From LSNR01 sp964603325 (GTDB taxonomy: Bacteria > Patescibacteriota > Minisyncoccia > Moranbacterales > UBA9337), in NCBI GenBank assembly GCA_964603325.1, contig CAZRUH010000025.1, forward strand, positions 1 through 8,978: DNA of 8,978 nt. The letters are read 5' to 3'. Each line of letters opens with the position of its first letter. The stretch's first letter is position 1. The position numbers and the translations under genes are program-made. Below are positions 1-6,450 of the stretch, in pieces. Under the pieces are notes generated by a model. The model worked only from the letters and a program-made list of their open reading frames with translations, had not been told where the DNA came from and did not search any database.

Positions 1-1327
1 GTTGTAAAAGTTGCGCGATAAAATACAAGTCTGCAATCAATTTTTGCATTACTTTTTCGTAAACTTTTTTATCGGTCTTAACCAATTCCCATGGCTTTGT
101 TTCCTCAATATATTTATTATTGTTTTGGACTATCTTCCAAATATAGCCTAACGCTTTATCAAAGCTAAGTTCTTTAATTAAATTATTAAATTCACCGGAA
201 ATTTCAATTTCATCAGTTTTAACAAGCTCATAGTTTTTAGCCAAAGTAACTACTCTTGAAACTAAATTTCCCAAGCCGTTTGCCAGATCAGCATTATATT
301 TTTCAATCATCCTTTTTATTGTAATATCAATATCTTCTCCAAATGTTCCCGCTGATAATAATAAATATCTCGTGCCATCTGTTCCAAATTTTTCCAACAT
401 CTCATCAATACTAATAACATTGCCAATCGTTTTACTCATCTTTTTTCCGTCCGACAAAATATGCCCGTGCGTAAATATCTTTTTCGGCAATTCAATTCCC
501 AAATGCATTAACATTATCGGCCAAATGGTTGTATGAACTCTCAATATATCTTTTCCCAGAAGCTGATTATCTACTGGCCAAAAATTAGGAATTTTATCAA
601 CATCACCTTCCCAACCAATTCCCGTCAAATAATTTAACAAAGCATCAAACCAAACATAAACCGTGTGCGTTTTATCAAAAGGCAAAGGAATGCCCCACTT
701 AACATTTTTGCGAGATATGGACAATTCCTCCAATTCATTGTTTTTTAAAAAAGAAAGGATTTCTTTTTTGTATTTCTCCGGCCTGATTTTGAATTCATCT
801 TTTTTTATTTTATCAATTAATTCCGCTTGCTTTTCACTCATCTTCATCATATAACTTTCTTCTTTCATTACTTCCGGTTCTTTATTATGATCCGGACACT
901 TTCCATCAACCAAATCATTTTCGCTTTTAAACTGCTCACATCCGACACAATATAATCCCTCGTATTCTCCTTTGTAGATTATTCCCTTGTCATATAAATT
1001 TTGCAAAGCTTTTTGAATCGCTTTTTTATGATCCGGATTGGTTGTTCTAATAAAATTATCATATTTAATATCTAACTTTCTCCAAAGACCTTGAAAGCTA
1101 CCCGCAATCTCATCTACCAATTCTTGCGGTTTTTTATTTTCTTCTTTCGCTTTTTGCGCAATTTTTGCCCCGTGCTCATCCATTCCCGTTAAAAAAAATG
1201 TTTCCACATTTTGCAACTTATAATAACGAGCCAAAACATCTGAAGCAATGGTTGTATATGCATGCCCAATGTGCGGTTGCGCATTGGCGTAATAAATCGG
1301 AGTTGTGATATAAAACTTGTTTTTCAT
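1..1327 (-). CDS. metG: Methionyl-tRNA synthetase (C-terminus outside window)
   Basis: This class I aminoacyl-tRNA synthetase charges initiator and elongator tRNA-Met with methionine in the cytoplasm. The frame is open from an ATG at 1325-1327 to the window edge, giving 442 visible codons. The HIGH signature is at residues 19-22 (context QPHIGHAYT) and the KMSKT signature at 296-300. A single zinc knuckle is formed by C127, C130, C144 and H147; the fourth ligand is His, a common variant of the bacterial CxxC/CPxC insert. The C-terminal anticodon-binding helical domain has begun (KPWELVK) when the window ends. Short bacterial MetRS proteins are about 500-550 residues, so roughly 60 or more are missing, and any C-terminal tRNA-binding domain cannot be judged. 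The gene starts 4 bases after the pyk stop, with an AGAGGT ribosome-binding site inside the pyk 3' end, so the two are probably translated from one message. Confidence 0.97.
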   Translation of the reverse strand, partial: MKNKFYITTPIYYANAQPHIGHAYTTIASDVLARYYKLQNVETFFLTGMDEHGAKIAQKAKEENKKPQELVDEIAGSFQGLWRKLDIKYDNFIRTTNPDHKKAIQKALQNLYDKGIIYKGEYEGLYCVGCEQFKSENDLVDGKCPDHNKEPEVMKEESYMMKMSEKQAELIDKIKKDEFKIRPEKYKKEILSFLKNNELEELSISRKNVKWGIPLPFDKTHTVYVWFDALLNYLTGIGWEGDVDKIPNFWPVDNQLLGKDILRVHTTIWPIMLMHLGIELPKKIFTHGHILSDGKKMSKTIGNVISIDEMLEKFGTDGTRYLLLSAGTFGEDIDITIKRMIEKYNADLANGLGNLVSRVVTLAKNYELVKTDEIEISGEFNNLIKELSFDKALGYIWKIVQNNNKYIEETKPWELVKTDKKVYEKVMQKLIADLYFIAQLLQ

Positions 1328-1331
1328 AAAA

Positions 1332-2768
1332 TTAACCTCTTACTTTTTTAACACCAACCAACCTCATCTTTTCACCGTCCAATGATCGCCCAACTATTAT
1401 AACCAACTTATCATCTTTCTTTAATTTTTTGTCTTGCTTGGCTCTTTTAACCAAGTCATCAATAAATATATCTAATTTGTCACCTTTCTTTGTTAGGTAG
1501 CAATCCACCCCCCATAGCAACGCCGATTGATTATATGTTTTTTTATTATTGGTAATAACCAGTATTTGTTGATCCGGTCTGAAATGTGAAACCAATTTGG
1601 CGGTAAATCCGCTGATGCTTATCATACAAATCGCTTTAGCATTAAAACTTTTTGCCAATTCATAAGCGCTTTTAACAACGATTGCATAATCCGATTTTAT
1701 TTTATATTCCAATGCCCGACGAATATCATCATAAATTGATTCTTCCGTTTTTTTGATTATTTCAGACATAATAAAAACACTTTCCAGCGGATATTTCCCC
1801 GTGGCGCTTTCTCCGGAAAGCATTACCGCATCAACATGATCAATAACCGCGTTAGTCACATCACCAATTTCAGCCCTTGTCGGACGAGGGTTGTCCATCA
1901 TACTGTTTAACATTTGTGTTGCCACTATTACCGGCTTCACTTTTTTAATGCTTTTATCTATAATTTCTTTTTGCAAAATAATAACTTTACTGGTATCCAT
2001 CTCAATTCCCAAGTCTCCTCTGGCAACCATTACCGCATCTGTTTCTTCTATAATTTCATCTAAATTATCAATGGCTTCTTTGCGTTCAATTTTGGCGATA
2101 ATTTGAGGCTGATTTTCTTTTTTTTGCCTTTGAATAATTTTTCGCAATCGCTTAATATCACCACCATTTTTTACAAAAGAAATTGCCACAAAATCAACAT
2201 CGTTTTTCAACGCAAACTCCAAGTCTTTTTTATCTTTTTTTGTGATAACCTCAATATTTAAATCGGCGCCGGGAATATTTACTCCCTTATGATTTTTCAC
2301 CACACCGCCATCAATTACTCTTGCTTCACATATTTTTCCGTTTTTTGCTATTTTTATTTTTATCAAACCATCTTCAATTAAAATATCCTGTCCTTTTTTT
2401 AAATTTTTAAGGATATTTTTTTTATCCAGAAAAATCATCTTTTTGTCCGTATTTTTTTTGTCTATTTTTTGACCAATCTCATAGACATAAACTTTATCAC
2501 CTTTTTTTAATAGAACTTCACTTTTAACGAGCGTCCTAATTCTGGGACCTTGCAAATCCGCCAAAATCGCTACCGGCATTTTTAATTCTTTGGAAACTTT
2601 TCTGACTCTGCTCATTACTTTTTTATGCCAGTTGTGCTCGCCATGAGAAAAATTAAAACGAGCCACATCTAACCCCTTTTTTATCATTTCTCTCAAAATC
2701 TCTTCTTTTTCTGATGCCGGTCCTATGGTTGCCACTATTTTTGTTTTTTTCTCGGTAATTTTGTTCAT
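1332..2768 (-). CDS. pyk: Pyruvate kinase
   Basis: Pyruvate kinase catalyses the last ATP-forming step of glycolysis, phosphoenolpyruvate plus ADP to pyruvate plus ATP. The 478-residue length matches bacterial enzymes of about 470-480. The A domain carries ARFNFSHG (R37, N39, S41) and ADLQGPRIRT (D71). The catalytic segment IIAKIE contains K226 and E228, followed by VARGDLG with the Mg-binding D252, and VATQML with T284. PTRAE at 296-300 and MLSGESA at 316-322 complete the barrel. The B domain lies roughly between residues 72 and 168, and the C-terminal domain runs from about 355 to the end. The residue matching rabbit E117, which decides potassium dependence, is Arg76 within an LQGPR context, so potassium independence is predicted. 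The ATG at 2766-2768 fits the family N-terminus (KTKIVATIGPAS begins at residue 8). There is no clear ribosome-binding site. It lies 39 bases after engB and 4 bases before metG. Confidence 0.97.
   Translation of the reverse strand: MNKITEKKTKIVATIGPASEKEEILREMIKKGLDVARFNFSHGEHNWHKKVMSRVRKVSKELKMPVAILADLQGPRIRTLVKSEVLLKKGDKVYVYEIGQKIDKKNTDKKMIFLDKKNILKNLKKGQDILIEDGLIKIKIAKNGKICEARVIDGGVVKNHKGVNIPGADLNIEVITKKDKKDLEFALKNDVDFVAISFVKNGGDIKRLRKIIQRQKKENQPQIIAKIERKEAIDNLDEIIEETDAVMVARGDLGIEMDTSKVIILQKEIIDKSIKKVKPVIVATQMLNSMMDNPRPTRAEIGDVTNAVIDHVDAVMLSGESATGKYPLESVFIMSEIIKKTEESIYDDIRRALEYKIKSDYAIVVKSAYELAKSFNAKAICMISISGFTAKLVSHFRPDQQILVITNNKKTYNQSALLWGVDCYLTKKGDKLDIFIDDLVKRAKQDKKLKKDDKLVIIVGRSLDGEKMRLVGVKKVRG
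1335..1340 (-). promoter_or_regulatory. Ribosome-binding site of metG
   Basis: AGAGGT on the minus strand lies 7 bases upstream of the metG ATG and overlaps the last sense codons of pyk. It is the only well-placed Shine-Dalgarno-like sequence seen before a gene in this window. It supports the chosen metG start and suggests coupling to pyk translation. Confidence 0.5.
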
Positions 2769-2807
2769 AAATCTAATCTTTTTTTAAAAATCTTGCATTG
2801 CAAATTT

Positions 2808-3377
2808 CTAAAAAATTATCTCCGTTAATTTATCCTTATTAAAAAACGTTTTTGCGGAATAAAACAAAACTTCCGCATTTTCTCCCAAAATTTTTTTGGT
2901 TTCATCTAATATTTTTTGCGTTTTGTTCTTTTTTACCTTATCTATTTTATTCAAGACAACCACTGTGTCAATTTTTTCATCTTTCAGCATTTCAAACATC
3001 TGCAAATCAAATTCTTTAATTCCGGTTTTGGCGTCAACAATTAAAACAACCTTTTTTGGCTTAACGCCGGAATAAGTCAAATACCAAATAATCATTTTTC
3101 TGATTTTCTCTCGTTTTTTCTTTGATGTTTTTGCAAACCCATATCCCGGCAAATCAACAAAATACTTCCTGTTGTTTATCAAAAAGAAATTTATCTCTTG
3201 AGTCCTCCCCGGCGTAGAACTTGATTTCGCCAGTTTCTTATTCCCCACCAAAGAATTTATCAAGCTTGACTTGCCAACATTTGACCTGCCCACAAAAGCA
3301 ACCTGTGGTTTACTATCCTCCAGGATTTTATCCGTACCCGTAATTCCTTTTATAAATTCCGCTGTTGTAATTTTCAT
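2808..3377 (-). CDS. engB: Ribosome biogenesis GTPase EngB (YsxC/YihA)
   Basis: EngB is a small TRAFAC-class GTPase, essential in several model bacteria and needed for late assembly of the large ribosomal subunit. At 189 residues it is close to the usual 190-210. All the G motifs are visible: G1 GRSNVGKS at 30-37, the G2-region threonine in the STPGRTQ segment (54-60, diagnostic for this subfamily), G3 DLPG at 75-78 followed by YGFAK, G4 NKID at 143-146, and G5 SAK at 174-176. The ATG at 3375-3377 leaves about 25 residues before the G domain, as is normal. No ribosome-binding site is seen. It ends with TAG, 39 bases before pyk, and lies 43 bases after the alpha/beta hydrolase gene. Confidence 0.97.
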   Translation of the reverse strand: MKITTAEFIKGITGTDKILEDSKPQVAFVGRSNVGKSSLINSLVGNKKLAKSSSTPGRTQEINFFLINNRKYFVDLPGYGFAKTSKKKREKIRKMIIWYLTYSGVKPKKVVLIVDAKTGIKEFDLQMFEMLKDEKIDTVVVLNKIDKVKKNKTQKILDETKKILGENAEVLFYSAKTFFNKDKLTEIIF

Positions 3378-3420
3378 ATATTTATACTATCAAGTTTTTG
3401 CACATTAACCAAATATTTAA

Positions 3421-4047
3421 TCAAGAATAATTTTTAATTCTTTCTATTATTTCGGGAAACTTTTCTGTTAAAAAGTGTCCTCTGTTTTTGAAAATATTTT
3501 TTTTCGCTTTGGGAAGTTTTTCCGAGTATTTTTCCATATCCGCAAACGGCACCACATCATCATCTTTGGAATGGTAAATAAAAATATTCTCAACTTGATT
3601 TTCTGTTTTGCATAAATTTTTCAGAGAAAAATTAAAATCCGCCAATTCGTATTGTTGAATTTTATCGGAAAAGTTATTGTCTCCAAATGGCGCCGCTACC
3701 AAATGTAGTTGAGAAATTTTTACCGGAAATTTATTTTCACTCAAATATTTTATCCAAAATATTCCACCCAAAGAATGCCCGATCAAAACAATGTTTTCAC
3801 TCAAAAACGGCAAATATTTTCCCAACCAAATTTTCCATTCCAAATATTTTGCATTTCTCGGAGAAGGCATCTGCGGTTGAATTACTTCAAACTTATCTCC
3901 CAAATCTTCTTGCAAATGTTTTTTCCATCCATTATTTTTATCTTTAATTTCTTTAAAATCAATTTCATAATTTTGAAGATATTCCAAATAATTCTCATAC
4001 AAAGGAAAGGTCTCTCCGCCATGAATTACCAAAACTTGTTTTTTCAT
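3421..4047 (-). CDS. RBBP9/YdeN-type alpha/beta hydrolase
   Basis: This is a 208-residue cytoplasmic serine hydrolase of the small, lid-less RBBP9/YdeN-like type; the substrate is unknown. The sequence shows an N-terminal strand with VIHGG (7-11), a nucleophile elbow GHSLGG with S92, an acid segment KDDDVVP in which D163 best fits the D-x-x-V-P spacing, and a catalytic GHF with H191. These form a complete Ser-Asp-His triad in family order. No signal peptide or membrane segment is present. The start is ATG at 4045-4047, only 5 bases after the maf stop, which implies co-transcription with maf. It ends with TGA, evidence that TGA is a stop codon in this organism. An esterase or peptidase role is possible, but the neighbours do not indicate which. 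Confidence 0.88.
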   Translation of the reverse strand: MKKQVLVIHGGETFPLYENYLEYLQNYEIDFKEIKDKNNGWKKHLQEDLGDKFEVIQPQMPSPRNAKYLEWKIWLGKYLPFLSENIVLIGHSLGGIFWIKYLSENKFPVKISQLHLVAAPFGDNNFSDKIQQYELADFNFSLKNLCKTENQVENIFIYHSKDDDVVPFADMEKYSEKLPKAKKNIFKNRGHFLTEKFPEIIERIKNYS

Positions 4048-4052
4048 ATTTT

Positions 4053-4640
4053 TTACAACTTATAAATATTTACTCCCAATTCTTTTAACCCTAAATAAAC
4101 CTTGTTTAAAGGCAACCCTATCACTGAATAAAAATCTCCTTCTATACTTTCTATTAGTGGCGCCGCTCTGTTCATCAAGCCATACCCTCCCGCCATTTCC
4201 AAGGACTCACCAAGAGAAACATAGTCAGAAATCTCCTTATCGGATAAAGTCCTAAGTCTAACCATCGCTTCACCAAAATCAGTTATAGTTCTTCCACTTT
4301 TTGTATCAATAATTGCCAATCCGGAAATAACTCTATGTTCTTTTCCAGAAAAATTTTTCAATATCCATTTGGCATCTTTTTCATTTTTTGGTTTACCTAT
4401 AAATTCTCCATTAAAAATTGTAAAAGTGTCTCCGGCAATAATAATTGCATCTTTATAATGCCTTGCCACCTCTTTCGCTTTCTCCCTTGCCAAAAATTTT
4501 GCCAGCTCCACCGAATCAGGCTTAGCATTCATATTCTCTTCATAGTCACTTTCTCTAATTTCAAAATCTCGTAAACCGATTTGTTCCAACAATGATTTCC
4601 TTCTTGGTGATTTTGACGCTAAAACTATTTTTCCTTGCAC
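4053..4640 (-). CDS. maf: Maf-like nucleoside triphosphate pyrophosphatase
   Basis: Maf proteins hydrolyse non-canonical or excess nucleoside triphosphates to monophosphates (house-cleaning) and have been linked to septum inhibition. Using the GTG start (195 residues), I see the N-terminal loop SKSPRR at 9-14, AGDTF at 69-73 with catalytic D71, GKP at 82-84, HRVISG at 102-107, AGGYGL at 150-155 and the C-terminal VIGLPL. The usual DKAGxYxIQG block is altered: the DK positions are Glu-Met and the IQG positions Leu-Met-Asn. No ATG is possible, because the frame is closed by a TGA at 4653-4655 inside the neighbouring palindrome. Only GTG at 4638-4640 or TTG at 4644-4646 (197 residues) can start it; GTG is preferred because family members begin close to the KIVLAS strand. 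There is no room for a ribosome-binding site outside the palindrome. Confidence 0.92.
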   Translation of the reverse strand: MQGKIVLASKSPRRKSLLEQIGLRDFEIRESDYEENMNAKPDSVELAKFLAREKAKEVARHYKDAIIIAGDTFTIFNGEFIGKPKNEKDAKWILKNFSGKEHRVISGLAIIDTKSGRTITDFGEAMVRLRTLSDKEISDYVSLGESLEMAGGYGLMNRAAPLIESIEGDFYSVIGLPLNKVYLGLKELGVNIYKL

Positions 4641-4650
4641 ACACAAAAAG

Positions 4651-4690
4651 TATCAATATTACCATATTATGTAATATGGTAATATTGATA
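4651..4690. repeat. Palindromic repeat copy P1 (40 bp)
   Basis: This near-perfect palindrome has 19-bp arms around a central TG (4670-4671, plus strand). It holds the 30-bp core shared with P2-P4 at 4656-4685, plus a copy-specific 5-bp extension (TATCA on the left, TGATA on the right). It lies between the deoxyribosyltransferase-like gene and maf, ending 4 to 10 bases before the maf start. On the minus strand it is followed by CTTTTTG, so the transcript could form a terminator-like hairpin, but directly upstream of maf. Confidence 0.95.
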
Positions 4691-4699
4691 TTAAAATTT

Positions 4700-5116
4700 C
4701 TAATTTATTGTTGTTAAAAAATCCTCCATAGTATCGTATCGCTCTTTAAAAATTAAATACAATGTTTCTGGTTTTTCCGGTTTGCCAATCAATATCAAGG
4801 GCTTTCCTAGTCCAAAAGCAATTCCCGCTTCAATATGGACCGCATTTCCCGCCGGCAAAAGAACAATAACTTTCTTAGCATTTTTTAATCCCTTCAAATC
4901 TCTTTCAAAAAGTTCCTGAAAATATTTATCATTGTAAAAATCTTTTGTGTTCTCATGGACTTTCATTTGTTCTTCCACGTCACTCTCGAGATTATTCTTA
5001 TCAGCTGGTAAATCACAAAAATTATAACAACTTTTCCCTCGCTTTCTCAATTCAAAAACCAACTTCTCTACATTTTTCTTGTTTCTAAATTTTCCCAGAA
5101 TTGTATAATCTGTCAT
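4700..5116 (-). CDS. Nucleoside 2-deoxyribosyltransferase-like protein
   Basis: This 138-residue protein resembles the nucleoside 2-deoxyribosyltransferase superfamily (PF05014-like fold), whose members cleave or transfer the N-glycosidic bond of nucleosides or nucleotides. The support is the C-terminal segment LLPAGNAVHIEAGIAFGLGKP (86-106 region), where E96 is placed like the catalytic Glu and a GKP strand follows. The N-terminal strand YTILGKFRNKKN resembles the substrate-loop region. The aspartate found six residues before the catalytic Glu in classical enzymes is Gly90 here; this fits the phage and bacterial subgroup with an LPxGxxxHxEAG motif, whose activity is poorly defined. The start is ATG at 5114-5116; the upstream frame is closed by nearby stops. 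A perfect AGGAGGT lies 37 bases upstream, too far to serve this start. P2 lies upstream and P1 downstream. A glycosidase acting on a nucleotide is as likely as a transferase. Confidence 0.7.
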   Translation of the reverse strand: MTDYTILGKFRNKKNVEKLVFELRKRGKSCYNFCDLPADKNNLESDVEEQMKVHENTKDFYNDKYFQELFERDLKGLKNAKKVIVLLPAGNAVHIEAGIAFGLGKPLILIGKPEKPETLYLIFKERYDTMEDFLTTIN

Positions 5117-5183
5117 AAATTTATTTTCGTTTATTTTAATTTATCTTTAATCTACCTCCTAAATATTTTCTATTCTTCCACAC

Positions 5184-5213
5184 ATATTACCATATTATGT
5201 AATATGGTAATAT
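5184..5213. repeat. Palindromic repeat copy P2 (30 bp core)
   Basis: This copy has 14-bp perfect arms around a central TG (5198-5199). It consists of the core only; flanking bases do not pair. It lies in the 124-base gap between the HD gene stop and the deoxyribosyltransferase-like start, with 67 bases between the palindrome and that ATG. No T-run follows on the minus strand, so it does not look like an intrinsic terminator. Confidence 0.95.
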
Positions 5214-5240
5214 TTTACATTTATTTATTCGTCGAGCATT

Positions 5241-5915
5241 TTATTTTTTACCAATAATCTCATTTTCCAATCTGTCTAAAAAGTCTTTATAAAACTTTAA
5301 TCTTTCTATAGCGATTTCCTTTCCTTTTTTTGTATGCATATTCTCAGGTAAAAATTTTAATTTGGTTTCAAATTCTATTTGTGGACTATGCTTAGATTTA
5401 TCTTGAATTCTTCCCCCAACCTTACCACTTAAGTTTTGTTTGGCATATTTCTCTAAATCATCAACTTTTTTATAAATAAATGCATTATTTTTACCGATCC
5501 ACACATATGATCTAGCTATTCCAATTGCACCAATCGCGTCCAATTTATCTGCATCAAACAACAACTTTGCTTCTAATGTTTCTGGCTTATGTTTATTTTT
5601 ATATCTATGAGAAAGAATACAATTTTGAATATGTTTTATTTTTTTGTTTGAAACTCCAATTTTTTGCAAAATATTTTTTGCAATCCTTGCGCTTTCTACA
5701 GCATGATCTGTTTTTCCGCTTTCATCTGCCAGTTCCAAATCACTACCAATATCATGCAATAATGTTGCTAGTTGTAAAATTTCTTTATCTATTTTTTCAT
5801 TCTCCGCTAAAGTTATTGCTAAGCTATAAACACGCATCACATGATCTATATTGTGTCCAGGACAAATCATTTTCTTTTTTACAATTTTTTTAACTCTTTC
5901 TATTTTATCATTCAT
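5241..5915 (-). CDS. HD-domain metal-dependent phosphohydrolase
   Basis: This is an uncharacterised cytoplasmic HD-superfamily hydrolase, 224 residues from the chosen ATG (5913-5915). Ligand candidates follow family order: GHNIDH with H25, LLHDIG with H54 and D55, H71 in KTDHAVESAR, H103 in ILSHRY, and D121 in FDADKLDAIGAIG. This matches YedJ/YpgQ-like HD proteins, which act on phosphate esters or nucleotides; the substrate cannot be read from sequence. An upstream in-frame ATG at 5952-5954 would add 13 residues with no family resemblance and start 1 base after palindrome P3. The inner start gives the usual N-terminus (a short amphipathic helix before GHNIDH) and leaves a 40-base leader after P3, close to the 39-base leader between P4 and the TrpR-like gene. 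Neither start has a ribosome-binding site. The adjacent deoxyribosyltransferase-like gene makes nucleotide turnover a plausible but unproven role. Confidence 0.88.
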   Translation of the reverse strand: MNDKIERVKKIVKKKMICPGHNIDHVMRVYSLAITLAENEKIDKEILQLATLLHDIGSDLELADESGKTDHAVESARIAKNILQKIGVSNKKIKHIQNCILSHRYKNKHKPETLEAKLLFDADKLDAIGAIGIARSYVWIGKNNAFIYKKVDDLEKYAKQNLSGKVGGRIQDKSKHSPQIEFETKLKFLPENMHTKKGKEIAIERLKFYKDFLDRLENEIIGKK

Positions 5916-5955
5916 AAATACAAATTTTAAATTAACGAACAATTTTCTTATCATT

Positions 5956-5985
5956 ATATTACCATATTACATAATATGGTAATAT
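5956..5985. repeat. Palindromic repeat copy P3 (30 bp core, inverted)
   Basis: This copy has the same 14-bp arms as the other copies but the plus-strand centre is CA (5970-5971), so it is inverted relative to P1, P2 and P4. It occupies nearly the whole gap between the TrpR-like gene, whose TAA stop at 5986-5988 abuts it, and the first possible ATG of the HD frame at 5952-5954. Flanking bases do not extend the pairing. Confidence 0.95.
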
Positions 5986-6411
5986 TTATAACCCTAACAA
6001 GTCTTTTAAAAATCTATGTTGTGGATAACGATCTAGTAGACTGTTACGTGTATAATATTTTCTAGATTTTTTCTCTCTTTTTTTATTTTTTAACTTAATT
6101 TTTTCCAAATATCTTTCTATTATTTTTTTATAAGCACCTTCTTTTTTATTTAACCAAGTATGGACACTTTGGATTGTTCGCAAACCAACCCCCAATTCAA
6201 GTCTTATTTCTTCATAGTTTTTATCTTCAATAATCAATTTGGCAATTTGTATTCTTCGCGCCAACATTAACGACTCACTCGGTGTCAATAATCCAATAAA
6301 AAAATCAATTATATCCTGTTTACCTTTTAATTCGGCAATAACATCAAAAAATTCTCCGATTATTTGAAATCGTTCTTCTTTAGAAATTGAATGTATATTT
6401 ACTCTCGCCAT
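5986..6411 (-). CDS. TrpR/YerC-family DNA-binding regulator
   Basis: This 141-residue protein belongs to the Trp-repressor superfamily (YerC/YecD-related, all-helical, dimeric in known members). The family core runs from about residue 39: LLTPSESLMLARRIQIAKLI, then the helix-turn-helix region KNYEEIRLELGVGLRTIQSV at 64-83. T43 and R53 align with the tryptophan-pocket T44 and R54 of E. coli TrpR, but the position of R84, which stacks on the indole ring, is Ser82, so tryptophan is probably not the ligand. A basic tail of about 45 residues (from about 95, with KNKKREKKSRKYY) extends beyond E. coli TrpR. The start is ATG at 6409-6411 without a ribosome-binding site. P4 lies 39 bases upstream and P3 immediately follows the stop, so autoregulation through these palindromes is a natural inference. 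Confidence 0.88.
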   Translation of the reverse strand: MARVNIHSISKEERFQIIGEFFDVIAELKGKQDIIDFFIGLLTPSESLMLARRIQIAKLIIEDKNYEEIRLELGVGLRTIQSVHTWLNKKEGAYKKIIERYLEKIKLKNKKREKKSRKYYTRNSLLDRYPQHRFLKDLLGL

Positions 6412-6450
6412 ATTATATTTTTAAAAAAATTACATGTCACTTTAAAATTG

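Noticed and set aside
663..854. Plus-strand open frame inside metG
   Set aside because: It lies wholly within the metG coding frame on the other strand and shows no domain or motif. Similar plus-strand frames at 1891-2106, 3687-3947, 3709-4065, 4335-4574, 5525-5893 and 6829-7047 are also shadows of well-supported minus-strand genes.
3381..3408. Promoter for engB (TTAATG, 16 bases, TATAAA)
   Set aside because: The -35 match is weak, and the -10 element sits 3 bases from the ATG, so transcription would begin inside the start codon. In AT-rich DNA this is not convincing.
3415..3425. Alternative genetic code with TGA read as an amino acid (as in Gracilibacteria/SR1)
   Set aside because: The hydrolase gene ends naturally at TGA after a complete domain, no conserved gene has an in-frame TGA, and Trp is encoded by TGG throughout.
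4645..4690. P1 plus T-run as an intrinsic terminator
   Set aside because: A hairpin followed by CTTTTTG fits a terminator, but it lies immediately before maf, and the other three copies lack a T-run. Termination cannot be the common function of the family, though attenuation at P1 alone is not excluded.
5136..5183. Short frame from GTG at 5181-5183 (15 codons with a Trp at codon 2) as a leader peptide
   Set aside because: It has no ribosome-binding site, only one Trp codon and no alternative hairpin pair for attenuation; a frame this short is expected by chance.
5916..5954. 13-residue N-terminal extension of the HD protein as a signal peptide
   Set aside because: The extension is too short, has no cleavage site and is followed by a charged helix and a cytoplasmic enzyme domain; the inner ATG is the better start.
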